The translations under genes and the position numbers were made by a program. The notes beneath the pieces are model-generated. The model had not been told where the DNA came from, did no database searches, and worked only from the letters and a program-made list of their open reading frames with translations. Of a stretch of DNA of 64,000 bases, positions 47,401 to 59,962 are shown one piece after another. Numbering within the stretch: the first letter of the stretch is position 1; each line of letters begins with the position of its first letter. The DNA is from Mercurialis annua (Eukaryota; Streptophyta; Magnoliopsida; Malpighiales; Euphorbiaceae). The DNA lies in contig NC_065570.1 in the NCBI RefSeq assembly GCF_937616625.2, positions 19,120,046 to 19,184,045 of the forward strand, read 5' to 3'.

Positions 47401-50400
47401 CGTAACGAAACAAATCCAAACGTTTCACCTTTTTAGCGATTTAAGCCAAACGTTTACAAACGTTACGAAATAAATCCAAACGTTTCACCTTTTTAGCGAT
47501 TTAAGCTAAACGTTTACAAACATTACGAAACAAATCCAAACGTTACGATACAAAACCAGAAGTTTACAAACGTTACGATACAAATCCAAGCGTTTCGCCT
47601 TTTTAGCAATTTAAGCAAAACGTTAACAAATATTACGAAATAAATCCAAGCATTTAACCTTTTGAGCAATTTAAGCAAAACGTTTACAAACGTTATGAAA
47701 CAAATCTAAACGTTTCTCCTTTATAGCGATTTAAGCCAAACGTTTACAAACGTTAGGAAACAAATCCAAACATTTCTCCATTTTAGCAATTTAAGCCAAA
47801 CATTTAAAATGTAACGAAACAAATCCAAATGTTTCACCATTTTAGCGATTTAAGCCAAACGTTTACAAATGTTACAAATTAAATCCAAACGTTTCACAAT
47901 TTTAGCGATTGAAGCCAAATGTTTACAAACCTTACGAAACAAATCCAAAAGTTTCACATATTTAGCAATTTAAGCCAAACCTTTACAAACATTACGAAAC
48001 AAAACCAAGCGTTTCACCTATTTAGCAATTTAAGCTAAACGTTTACAAACGTTACGAAACAAATCCAAGCGTTTCACCTTTTTAGCAATTATAGCCAAAC
48101 GCTTAGAAACGTTACGAAACAAATCCAAGCATTTCACCTTTTTAGCAATTTAAGCCAAACATTTACAAACGTTGCGAAACAAATCCAAACTTTCACCTTT
48201 TTAGCGATTTAAGCAGAACTTTTACAAACGTTACGAAACAAAACCAAAAATTTCACCTTTTTAGCGATTTAAGCCAAACGTTTACAAATATTACGAAACA
48301 AATCCAAACGTTTCCCCAATTTAGCGATTTAAGCCAAAAGTTTAAAACGTTACGAAACAAATCTAAATATTTCACCTTTTTAGTGATTCATGCCAAACGT
48401 TTGCAGACCTTACGAAACAAATCCAAACTTTTCGCCTTTTTAGCTATTGAAGCCAAACGTCTACTAACATTACGAAACAAATCCAAACGTTTCACCCTTT
48501 TAGCGATTTAAACCAGACGTTTACAAACGTTATGAAACAAATCCAAATGTTTTCATTTTTTAGCGATTTAAGCCAAACATTTACAAATGTTACGAAACAA
48601 ATTCAAGCGTTTTACCTTTTTAACGATTTAAGCCAAACTTTTACAAACGATACGAAACAAAACCAAATGTTTAAAACAATTACGAAACAAATCCAAAAGT
48701 TACACATTTTTAGCATTTTAAGCCAAACGTTTACAAACTTGACAAACGTTTACAAATATTTAAGCCAAACATTTACAAACGTTATGAAATAAATCCAACC
48801 GTTTCTCCATTTTAGCGATTTAAGCCGAACGTTTAAAACATTACGAAAAGAATCCAAACATTTCCCCGTTTTCGCAATTTAAGCCAAACGTTTACAAACA
48901 TTACGAAACAAATCCAAACGTTTCACTTTTTTAGCAATTTAAGCCAAATGTTTACAAACATTACGAAACAAATCCAAAAGTTTCACCTTTTTAGCAAATT
49001 AAGCCAAACGTTTACAAATGTTACCAACAAATCCAAGCGAATCACCTTTTTATCAATTTAAACCAAACGTTTACAAACATTACGAAACAAATCCAAACGT
49101 TTCACCTTTTTAGCGATTGAAGCCAAACGTTTACAAACATTACGAAACAAATCCAAACGTTTATAAACATTACGAAACAGATCAAAGCATTTCACCTTTT
49201 TAGTAGTTTAAAGCCAATCGTTTACAAACATTACGAAACAAATCGAAACGCTCACCTTTTTAGTGATTTCAGCCAAACGTTTACAAATTTTTTGTGATTG
49301 AATCCGTTTACAAATGTTACAAAACAAATCCAAACGTTACGAAAGAATGTATCACCTTTTTATTCATTTAAACCAAATGTTTACAAACATTACGAAACAA
49401 AACCAACTATTTCACCTTTTTAGCTTAAACCAAACGTTTACAGACGTTAAGAAATGAATCCAAACGTTTCCCATTTTTACCGATTAAAGCCAAACATTTA
49501 CAAATGTTACGAAACAAATCCAAACATTTCACCTTTTTAGCGATTTAAGCCAAACGTTTACAAACGTTACAGAACAAATTCAAACGTTTCACCTTTTTAG
49601 TGATTTAAGCCAAACGTTTACAAACTTTACGAAACAAAACAGGACGCTTCACCTTTTTTGCGATTTAAGCCACACGTTTACAAACATTATGAAAGAAAAC
49701 CAAACGGTTAAAACGTTACGAAACAAATCCAAGCGTTTCCCCTTTTTAGCAATTTAAGCCAAACGTTTATAAACATTGCGAAACAAATCCAAACGTTTCA
49801 CCTTTTTAGCGATTTAAGCGAAACGTTTACAAACGTTACGAAATAAATCCAAACGTTTAACCTTTTTAGCGATTTAAGCTAAACGTTTACAAACATTACA
49901 AAACAAATCCAAACGTTATGAAACAAAACCAAACATTTACAAACGTTACGAAACAAATCCAAGCGTTTCACCTTTTTAGCAATTTAAGCAAAACGTTTAC
50001 AAACGTTACGAAACAAATCCAAGCATTTCACGTTTTTAGCAATTTAAGCAAAACGTTTACAAACGTTACGAAACAAATCCAAACGTTTCACCTTTTTAGC
50101 GATTTAAGCCGAACATTTACAAACATTACGAAACCAAACCAAATGTTTCACATTTTTAGCAATTTAAGCCAAATGTTTACAAACGTTACGAAACAAATCC
50201 AAACGTTTTCCCATTTTAGCGATTTAAGCTAAACGTTTAAAACGTTACGAAACAAATCCAAACGTTTCACCTTTTTAGCTATTTAAGCCAAACGTCAACA
50301 AACATTACGAAATAAAACCAAATGTTTCACCTTTTTAGCTTAAGCCAAACGTTTACAAACGTTACGAAATAAATCCAAACGTTTCCCCTTTTGAGCGATT

Positions 50401-52061
50401 TACGCCAAACGTTTACAAACGTTACGATACAAATCCAAGCGTTTCACCTTTTTAGCAATTTATGCCAAACGTTTACAAATGTTACGAAACTAATCCAAAC
50501 TTTCACCTTTTTTCGATTTAAGCCGAACATTTAACACGTTACGAAACAAATCCAAAAATTTCACCTTTTTACCGATTTATGTCAAACGTTTACAAACGTT
50601 ACAAAACAAATCCAATAGTTTCGCCTTTTTTAGCAATTTATGTCAACCGTGTACAAACGTTATGAAACAAATCTAAACGTTTCGCCTTTTTAGCGATTGA
50701 AGCCAAACGTCTACAAACGTTGCGAAACAAATCCAAACGTTTCACCTTTTTAGAGATTTAAGCCAAACGTTTACAAACGTTATGAAACAAATCCAAACGT
50801 TTAACCTTTTTATCGAATTAAGCTAAACGTTTACAAACATCACGGAACATATCCAAACGTTACTAAACAAAACCAAACGTTTACAAACGTTACAAAACAA
50901 ATCCAAGCGTTTTACCTTTTTAGGAATTTAAAGCCAAACATTTACAAACGTTACGAAACAAATCGAAACGTTTCTCCATTTTAGCGATTTAAGCCAAATG
51001 TTTAAAATATTACGAAAAGAATCCAAATGTTTTACCTTTTTAATAATTTAAGCCAAACGTTTACAAACATTACGAAACAAATCCAAACGTTTCACCTTTT
51101 TAGTTATTTAAGCCAAACGTTTACAATCATTACGAAACAAATCCAAGCGTTTCACCTTTTTAGCAAATTAAGCCAAACGTTTACAAATGTTACAAACAAA
51201 TCCAAGCGTTTCACCTTTTTAGCAATTTAAGCTAAACGTTTACAAACATTACGAAACAAATCCAAACGTTTCACCGTTTTAGCGACTGAAGCCAAACGTT
51301 TACAAATGTTACGAAACAAAGTCAAACGTTTACAAACATTACGAAACAAATCGAAGCGTTTCACCTTTTTAGTAGGTTAAGCCAACCGTTTACAAACGTT
51401 ACGAAACAAATCCAAACGTTTCCCCTTTTTAGTGATTTAAGCCAAACGTTTACATTTTTTTAGTGATTGAAGCCAAACGTTTACAAATGTTATAAAACAA
51501 ATCCAAACGTTTCACCTTTTTATCAATTTAAGCCAAATATTTACAAACGTTACGAAACAAATCTGAACGTCTCACCTTTTTAGCGATTTAAACCAAACGT
51601 TTACAAACATTACAAAACAAAACCAAACGTTTTACCTTTTTAGCGATTTAAAACCACGTTTATAAACGTTACGAAACAAATTCAAAAGTTTCACCTTTTT
51701 AGCGAATTAAGCCAAACGTTTACAAACATTACGAAACAAAACCAAACGTTTCGCCCTTTTAGCTTAAGCCAAACGTTTATAGACGTTACGAAACAAATCC
51801 AAACGTTTCACATTTTTAGCGATTTAAGCCAAACATTTACAAACGTTAAGAAACAAATCTAAACATTTTACCTTTTTAGCGATTTAAGCCAAACGTTTAC
51901 AAACGTTACGGAACAAATTCAAACGTTTCACCTTTTTAGCGATTTAAGCCAAACGTTTTCAAACGTTACGAAACAAAACATGACGTTTCACCAATTTGCA
52001 ATTTAAGCCAAACGTTTACAAACATTACGAAAAAAACCAAACGTTTAAAATGTTATGAAAC
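41401..52061 (+). repeat. 60-bp satellite array, main block with higher-order structure
   Basis: About 178 monomers in the same orientation as 36879-38981. Variant monomers recur at roughly 1-kb spacing. The word GAACATTTACAGACGTTAC or a close form occurs near 43134, 45156, 46164, 47152 and 50112. Shortened monomers with CGAAACAAAACCAAACGTT occur near 42940, 44955, 45960, 46950 and 49920. Both series fit multiples of about 1.0 kb, a higher-order repeat of roughly 17 monomers. Confidence 0.93.
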
Positions 52062-52722
52062 TGTCACGACCCAAATTATTAAGCCGAGACCTGCGCTAGG
52101 GAATGGGAGTGGTAGCTCCAAAACCCGTAGCAAGCCTAGAATCCTCTATTAATTTTTCGCATTTAAAACATATCATATTCGTTTTCTGAAAACCGAAGCG
52201 AAATGATTCTTAGAAACCAGGGTTTTACAAAGCGATATCTCATATCCAGCACCGCCCTGTTTCTAATCATGATCACAACAAATTCCATCATGGCAATTGG
52301 TAAAGAGATTAAACGGATAAAAAGGGCACAGCTTTATAAAACTATGTACATGCATTAAATCATATCAGAGTTAACAACAAAACACCATTTGATACAAAAC
52401 ATTATTCTTGGTCTGACATCTACTGACTACTGCAGCGTTACGAAGTAGAACAGGCTTCTGTACATACTTCAAAATATTATAGACTTCCGGAACAAGGTTG
52501 GAAGTCCAAACCTTCAAAATACTATTCACCTGAAAGGAAATTGTGAGGGGTCAGTATATGGGAATATACTGAGTGAGTTCATATAAATACCGTATAAAAT
52601 TAACAAAAACATAAAGCATCTTTGTATGCATCCAAATACCGAACCGAATGAAATCCTAAATTTATTATGTTTTTTATTAAGTTTGTATTTCTTATTTATT
52701 CGATCAAAGCTTAGTTATTAGG

Positions 52723-52854
52723 CCCAAGTCCCGGGATAGTTCCACCGAGTTAACTGGGGAGATACAGGTCCCGAGATAGTTCCACCGAGTTAAACCTCGT
52801 ATCTCAATTGATGCAGCCCCGAGATAGTTCCACCGAGTTCAACTCACATCAATT
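52723..52854 (-). repeat. three tandem hairpins with conserved loop, LTR D
   Basis: Stems CCCA/TGGG (52723-52758), GAGATAC/GTATCTC (52759-52805) and AATTGATG/CATCAATT (52806-52854) are perfect and unlike one another. The three loops share CCCGRGATAGTTCCACCGAG. Confidence 0.8.
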
Positions 52855-53517
52855 ATCTTGAAGATTATTCTTCATGTCTTCATGTCTTAATATCTTAATG
52901 AATATTATTTGTGCTTTATGTATATTCAATTTATTATGACTGGTGTACACACAGTTCTATTGTTGCCCAATAGGTAGCTCGTTTCATCAGATCTATATAC
53001 GAGTTTTAAAACATTTATATGCAACAATGAAATTTAAATAAAGCATTTGATAAAACAAATGCAAGTATTAAAAATTGACAGTATAAATATAAACTCACAA
53101 AACACACTATTCCAAAAACACCACGGTATTCAATCACCGTCAAGCTTCGCGAGCTCCCTGTCCTGTAGCTGCTTGCCTCACCGGATCTATAACGATTTCA
53201 AATCAAGAGACTCACATTAGAATCCTATTCTAAGATCGATTCTAGACTCAAAACACGACAAGACACAAAGCATAAACCGTCGTGCTTCAAACGTAATCTT
53301 TTCCGATAAACGATTCATACTTCTTCCGATCTTAATACTTCTTGATTCAATTCTCAATATAGAATATAGGTTTTCTTAATAAAACCAATTGCTATCCATA
53401 AACTAACTCATCCCAAACAACTAGTCACAATTAACTCGTTTTACGTCCGAATCTCGCATTTTCGGAGTCCGGGAGTCGATATCGGAATAGAGAATCATCA
53501 AAAAGGCTTCAAAACAG

Positions 53518-53698
53518 GCTTGGCACGTCGTGCTAGGCTTTGTCACGTCGTGCCAAGCTTTGTCACGTCGTGCCAAGCTTTGGCACGTCGTGCCAAACAT
53601 TGGCACGTCGTACCAACTATTGGCACGTCGTGCCAATCATCTGCACGTCGTGTCAATCATCTGCACGTCGTGCCAAACATTGGCACGTCGTGCAGATG
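53518..53698. repeat. array of TTGGCACG-T-CGTGCCAA palindromes, LTR D
   Basis: Nine units with a period of about 20 bases, the best reading TTGGCACGTCGTGCCAA. It occupies the place where the other LTRs have TGTGCG/CGCACA palindromes, with unrelated sequence. A longer outer symmetry (CATCTGCACG ... CGTGCAGATG) spans the last units. Confidence 0.85.
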
Positions 53699-54082
53699 AG
53701 GGCAGTAGGCCCAAATCGGCATAAAACCGCTTAAAAACTCATTCCGACATGCTTGAGACACTTCCGAATGTATCAGCTACTAAAACGATATCTAAATCCA
53801 TCGAAAAACATAATATAAACGTATAAAACGAATCGAATACGTAATCGCGATACGGTTTCGCCATAACCTAATTTTCAAATCATTTTTCCATCAATTATAC
53901 CCAAATAAACAGAGAAACGACTTGCTTACCGTGATTTTCCTTCGAAATACGATCGATTCGAGTTATTAAACGTCGAGAACAGACGGGAAACGGAGATCGT
54001 ACGATGAAAACGGTGAGAACGGCGAAGGAAACGAAAGATAGGAAATGATGATCTGTTCTGAATCCTTCATTCTGAAGGAAAT

Positions 54083-54100
54083 CTTATATATATATATAAT
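54083..54100 (-). promoter_or_regulatory. putative TATA box, LTR D
   Basis: Minus-strand run of TATATATATATAAG, upstream in element sense of the palindrome array and hairpins. Confidence 0.5.
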
Positions 54101-54386
54101 GGCTAACTTGCACTTTGGTCCTTGAAACTTTTCAAAAGTTACAATTTAGCCCAAAACCTATCCGCGTCCAAATTTTAAAAGGTCTCTGATTGACTTGAAA
54201 TTTTTACCATAAATACTATAAAATATTTCACGGACTTTGGCGAAATAATTAGTATTTCGGGATTTATATTTTATTTTATATTGATTTTCTAAGTTATTTC
54301 CTTAAATCCCGCTAATCCGCTTAATTTATCGACATTAACAACACGTGGCACGACTTGATTATCTTAAAATATTTTGGGATATTACA

Positions 54387-57251
54387 TTCTACGCCCTTAT
54401 AAAAATTCGTCCTCGAATTTTCATAAATCCTTCTTATTTACTTCAACCAATCGATACCTTTATAATTACAGCAATATTTTTACCCCTCAAGTATTACATT
54501 CCTTTGTAAAGACTTGAGGTCTTATCTTCGACTTGCCATCCTTATGAACTTTCTTGATTAGTGGGGTTGCGTCCAAATATCGTTACCATCATTGCATTTT
54601 ACACTTATCGCTTTTTTCTTACATCTAACGTCATTGGGTTAAGCTTGCTGGTAATAGACTCCCTTGTTTGCATACGTCAAATTACATGCTAGAAGTAATT
54701 GTTTCACTTATGGCATATCGCGGTCGTTCCTTTATTGGAAGTTACTTAATATCTTGTTCCTTATTCTCTTGCTACTTTGATCACAGGTTCTGATGACCTC
54801 GTCTTCTGTGAGTACTATACATTATCGTCTTTGCAATCCACCATGTCCTTGAAAATTTCGTATGTCGTCATTTCTTGACGGTTTTCTACTTACTTTCCTG
54901 TAGCAAGGTTCTTTGCTTGCATTACTTAAATTATTCATCCAAAGTAATTATCTCACATGTAGTTCTGCTAATCTTGATCTTATATCCATTATCTTATTGT
55001 TATTTATCTTCTTACGATGCATAATTTCACTCTAGTTGATCGTAGAATGAAAAGAAACTACGTCCCTATTGTTTATCATTGTTTTACTTCGTTGACTTGC
55101 TAACATTACGGTCATGTATCATGAGTCAAATCTTTCTTAAGTTACTCCATGGTATATGTACCAAAATTCTTTCAAATTGTCCGCATCCATGTCCACGTCT
55201 TTATCGAAGTGACCTTACATTAGGTTACGGAATTCTCTTCTTGGAGTTTGCCTTTGTTGTGCCAACTGTACACGTTCTCCTAAACTTGTACAGTTTGACT
55301 TAATATTTCCTTTTCATGCTTCATGGTTTCCTGGTACTGATTCTCATAAAGTTGAGTGCACCCTTGGAATTACTTGATATGCTTCACATTTTCCTGGGTG
55401 TATCTCGCCTCCCGATCCTTTGACTCCTTTCGTTTCTCCGATTGGTATTTCTTATCCTTCACTTAGGTTATATTTCAAAATTCCAAATTTATAGGTTAGT
55501 TTTGTAGCCTATGCTTGTCGATAACTAGAAGTATTCTTCATGCTATTTTGATCCATTTCTCGATGTGTCGTTGTCCCTTTTACATCCTTTCAATAGCTTC
55601 TTACCTTAGTGACTTATGGTTTTCATTAGACATTCCTTATCTAATGACACCTTACTTTAATCTGATCTTAATTTTCATGTTGTTATACTCTTATGTCGTT
55701 ACTGACCTTGTAGATTCTCGAACAATCGTGATTCTTCATAAGGCTTTTTGTCCAGTAAGAGAATTAGACCTTACTAATTCAATTCCATTATCCATCTATC
55801 CATCCTCTTCTTATAAATACTTTGCCTATTCTTTATTATACGCCCTTTATGAAAATTCCTTCTATGTTAGTTCATATATCCATAGATAACTTATACTTGA
55901 AATTATAGAAGTAATGTTTGTAGACTTCTATAATCATCCTTCGTTTCCTTCTTGTACTTTTCTTGTACTCGAACTTCTTATGAATACTTTTACTTACGAT
56001 TCATTCTTTGTCGTAATTCATTACCTCATTTCATATTCCTTAGTTTCATTTACTAGTACTATCTCCCTCGTGGCTTTCATAACTCCTTCCTTATACTTCT
56101 TTGTCGTCGTTCTCGCATTCGACATCATTAGTGAGAATCTTAGACGTTGCTTCCTTTGGATCACTTTAGATTCCAATTCGTTAATATTCACTTATACTCA
56201 TGGGGTGTATCCATTACTGACATTCATTATGTCAACAAGACTAATCTTGGTCTCCTATTATCACATTCCCTTAAGACTTCTTGATTTCTCGTGCGAAATC
56301 CCTGTTGAATCTTATACTCGATCTTCGTAACACGTTTTGAATCTTCTCCTTGTACAGTCATTTTATACATAATCACCTCGATCTGTCCAGACGTCTCTTG
56401 AGACTTTCCGGATCCCGAAACAAACATTACTGCCACAGAAGGTTCGCTCTCATTCTAGCAACCTCTCGAAAGTTGAAACATCGATCATTAACATCCTTCA
56501 TGTCTTTTCTTTCTATTCCAATTACATATGAATCGTTAATAAATTCCTGGCCAAGAATAACTTAAATCGTTCTTTATCTTGTTATCTTAGGTACCAATCC
56601 TAATTTCACGCAACTTCGTTATGTTCTCTATCGTCGCGAACTTAACTGTTTCTTCTTTTTCAGGCACTAGTTTCTAATTCCACAGAGTTCTGTCTAGTTA
56701 TGCTTATTCAAAACATTTCAAACTAATTGGAAATCTTTTGTTTCTTTACAACGTATACCTTTATGAACATATTTGTAAATACATTTGTGAGCTCACGTTT
56801 CAAATATTTTTATTTTAAATACTACATAGTAAATCGTAAAGTATATACATAATTGTGGCAGGGTGATGACACCTCTCATCACCAAAGAGTTGCTCCAAAT
56901 CTACAATCATCATCTAATGTACATGATGCATGTTCTAATCATATTCCATTTCTTGTTTAATCATCAATTGTGATATGTGTATTTCTAGCAGTGAATGCAC
57001 AATGTATGCTTATGACATGTCTGGCCACAATTATGCAAATTTTAAAATTTCAATAAAACTTTCAAACCTTTTTCTATAATACTTCAAAGCATTTTCATAT
57101 TCAAGCTTCACTAGACGTTTCAACTCTGTGGATGATAAACCCAATTCCGATGTTTATAGGTAGATGATTGCCTCTACTAAGCACATAACGATTTATCATC
57201 TAGTTCTTATATATAAATAAACGCAATATAAAATAATTGACTTAATCTCAA
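54387..57251 (-). mobile_element. 3' interior of the LTR-D element, truncated
   Basis: It starts with a mutated polypurine tract (54387-54401) and an AATTCGAGGACGAATTTT-type motif like those of O and G1. The rest is T- and C-rich without coding domains, and includes the stem-closed block at 56848-57035. It stops exactly where LTR E begins; the gag-position ORF, primer site and 5' LTR are missing. The plus-strand frames at 55515-56330 follow the pyrimidine bias and are not genes. Confidence 0.75.
56848..57035 (-). other. stem-closed conserved block, interior of D element
   Basis: Ends CATAATTGTGGC (56848-56859) and GCCACAATTATG (57024-57035) are perfectly complementary yet differ from the GGTACAATTGT stem of G1. 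The inner hairpin GTGATGA/TCATCAC and the following CAAAGAGTTGCTC are conserved. Confidence 0.65.
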
Positions 57252-58586
57252 TGTAATAATACCTCGATTGATAGTGTTGTTTATTTTGTTATTTAAATTA
57301 TTCGAGATATTTTTGCCGATAATTTTAATTACTTGGGTTTCAAACTATTGAGTTCATTTTGATATTTAATTTATATTATTTTATTATAATTATAAACTAT
57401 GGTTTATAATTATGGATTATTGATTGGGTTGGTTAGACTTGGGTCACCCGACATATGAGATTAGCTTGGTAGTTTTTAGAAACTCGGCTAACCCACTATT
57501 TGAGGAAAAGATTTTATTTATTAATTAAATATTATTTAATTAATATTTTCGGATTGGATTTTAAAAATATGAACTCAATAGGCTTGATTTATTTTCGGCA
57601 TTATGATTTACTGAGAATTGTGTTCTCTGTGTAATATTTAATTGTCTGATTAATTGTGCTAGTCCTACGTGGTGTCTAGTATTCTTAGAGTTAGGGGTTG
57701 AAGCGATTTTAACCTATGATTGATTTTTAGATTCTTCGACTACTCGCGCTCCGGAGTCGAACCAGGGTTAGCTGTTTGGCGAAGTTTCACGTGGATAAGC
57801 AAGCAGTGAGTTTGTAGTGCTATTTACCGCTTTATTAAGTACCGCATCATATTTTAATATTATAAATGCTTTTGAATTGTTTTAAGCGATTATGGATCTG
57901 GATTGAAACCAGCTACTCGATAGGCTTGTATCGAGACTGTGTGCACCGGTAAGTACTCTGGGATCGGCAGACTAAAGTCTTGCTTACGCTGGTATATGAC
58001 GAGGATATGTTTCTGTCCACTCTGGGTTTATCAGTATACTATGTCATACTTACACTGGGATCATTTCAATACTGTTATTCCATAATCATACTATATTAGT
58101 ATAAAATATTTTGATTTAAGGGTTTTAAACTTAATAAATGTAAATAGTATTGCGAACTCATCTCAGTATATCTGACCCCGTTGTTTTCCTATATTTTCCA
58201 GGTTTATTATTTTGAGCAATCTGCTGATCTCCGAATCTTTATTCCTCGGAGGTTTATTTTATTGTAATAAATTATCAAACTGATTTTTATTTTTAGACCG
58301 CAGTAGTAAACTAGAAGTCTTTATTATTCTAATTCTTTTGTCGGATAGATCCAACTGGCTTTATTTAATGGTTGGCCATTATATTTCTTTAACTATGTTT
58401 ATTCATTATTCAATGAAAATTATTTTATTTAAACTTTTAGTTTAAGTTGGAGTTTCGGTTGCCCCGAGCATTGGATTTTCTGCAGGTTTATATGATTGGT
58501 TGTTCTCCGCAAGGCTTACTACGGGTTTTGGTACGACCATACCCATACCCTAGCGCCGGTCGCGATCCGTGAAATTGGGTCGTGAC
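57252..58586 (+). repeat. Gypsy-type LTR 'E', plus orientation, discordant flanks
   Basis: 1335 bp with intact termini TGTAATAATACC and TTGGGTCGTGACA. It belongs to a further family but keeps the shared blocks: CTCGATA/TATCGAG hairpin (57916-57935), a TGACCCCGTTGTTTTCC...CCAGG block (58172-58202), CTCCGA/TCGGAG hairpin (58229-58251) and terminal block (58511-58586). Flanking pentamers are CTCAA and TAAAT, so there is no target duplication. No primer site or purine tract adjoins it. Confidence 0.85.
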
Positions 58587-59959
58587 ATAAATTGCTAAAA
58601 AGGTTGAACGTTTCGATTTGCTTCGTAAGGTTTGTAAACGTTTGGCTTAAATTGCTAAAAAGGTGAAAGGTTTTGATTTGTTTCGTAACGTTTGTAAACG
58701 TTTGGCTTCAATTTCTAAAAAGGTGAAATGCTTGGATTTGTTTCGTTACGTTTGTAAACGTTTGGCTTAAATTCCTAAAAAACCGAAACGCTTAGATTTG
58801 TTTCGTTGCGTTTGTAAACGTTTGGCTTAAATTTCTAAAAAGGTGAAACCCTTGGTCTGTGTTTCAAAACGTCTGTAAAGGTTTTGTTTAAATTGCTAAA
58901 AATGTGAAATGTTTGGATTTATTTCGTAACGATTGTAAACGTTTGGCTTCAATCGCTAAAAAGGTGAATCGTTTGGATTTGTTTCATAACGTTGGTAAAC
59001 GTTTGGCATAAATCGCAAAAAAGGTGAAACATTTGGATTTGTTTTGTAACGTTGTAAACGTTTGGCTTAAATCGCTAAAAAGGTGAAACGTTTGGATTTG
59101 TTTCTAAACGTTTGTAAACATTCGGATATAATCGCTACGTAAACGTTTGGCTTAAATTGCTAAAAAGGTGAAACGCTTGGATTATTTTTGTAACATTTGG
59201 CTTAAATTCCTAATAATGTGAAACGCTTGGATGTATTTCAGAACGTTTGTTAACGTTTGGCTTATGTTGCTAAAAAGGTGAAACGCTTGGATTTGTTTTG
59301 TAGCGTTTGTAAACGTTTGGCTTAAATTTCATAAAAGGTGAACCACTTGGTTTTGTTTCGTAACGTTTGTAAAGGTTTGGCTTAAATCGTTAAAAATGTG
59401 AAACATTTGGATTTGTTTCGTAATATTTTAAACATTTGGTTTTGTTTCGTAACGCTTGTAAACGTTTGGCTAATTAAATCGCTAAAAAGGTGAAACGTTT
59501 AGATTTGTTTCGTAACGTTTGTAAATGTTTTGCTTAAATTGCTAAAAAAGACTAAACGTTTGGATTTGTTTCGTAATGTTTGTAAATGTTTGGCTTAAAT
59601 CGCAAAAAAGGATAAACGTTTTGATTTATTTCGTAACGATTGTAAACGTTTGTCTTAAATCGCTAAAAAGGTGAATTATTTGGATTTGTTTCGTAACATT
59701 TGTAAACGTTTGGCTTAAATCGCTAAAAAGGTGAAAAGTTTGGATTTGTTTCGTAACGTTTTAAACGTTTGGCTTACATTTCTAAAATGGTGAAACGTTT
59801 GAATTTATTTCGTAATGTTTGTAAATGTTTGGCTAAAATCGCTAAAACTAAACGTTTGCTTTTGTTTCGTAACGTTTGTAAACGTTCGGCTTAAATTGCT
59901 AAAAAAGTGAAACGTTTGGATTTGTTTCATAACGTTTGTAAACGTTCGGCTTAAATCGC
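58587..59959 (-). repeat. 60-bp satellite, inverted block
   Basis: The same monomer family as 36879-52061 but on the opposite strand, with units such as GTTTGGCTTAAATTGCTAAA and GTGAAACGTTTGGATTTG. It begins immediately after LTR E, with no transition sequence. Confidence 0.93.
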
Positions 59960-59962
59960 TAA

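Larger units (their letters stand above)
52062..54386 (-). repeat. Gypsy-type LTR 'D', minus orientation
   Basis: 2325 bp with ends TGTCACGACCC and GGGATATTACA, directly followed by a degraded polypurine tract. It differs from the other LTRs over most of its length but carries the same ordered blocks: terminal block (52062-52135), GAAGT/ACTTC pair with CTGCAG (52431-52500), pyrimidine-AG block near 52530-52553, tandem hairpins (52723-52854), CTATTG/CAATAG hairpin (52957-52973), palindrome array (53518-53698) and TATA run (54083-54100). Confidence 0.88.

Noticed and set aside
53421..53734. Frames on both strands, and a first impression of a CRISPR array
   Set aside because: The 20-bp palindromic units have almost no spacers and lie inside a plant LTR; the frames only reflect the repeats.
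55515..56330. Two plus-strand frames of 124 and 138 codons rich in F, L, S and Y
   Set aside because: They lie antisense to a pyrimidine-rich LTR-element interior; hydrophobic composition follows from T- and C-richness and no family is recognisable.
54387..58586. Interpretation of 52062-58586 as one intact element with inverted LTRs
   Set aside because: LTRs D and E are of different sequence and opposite orientation, the primer site and 5' part are missing, and flanking pentamers GAAAC and TAAAT do not match.
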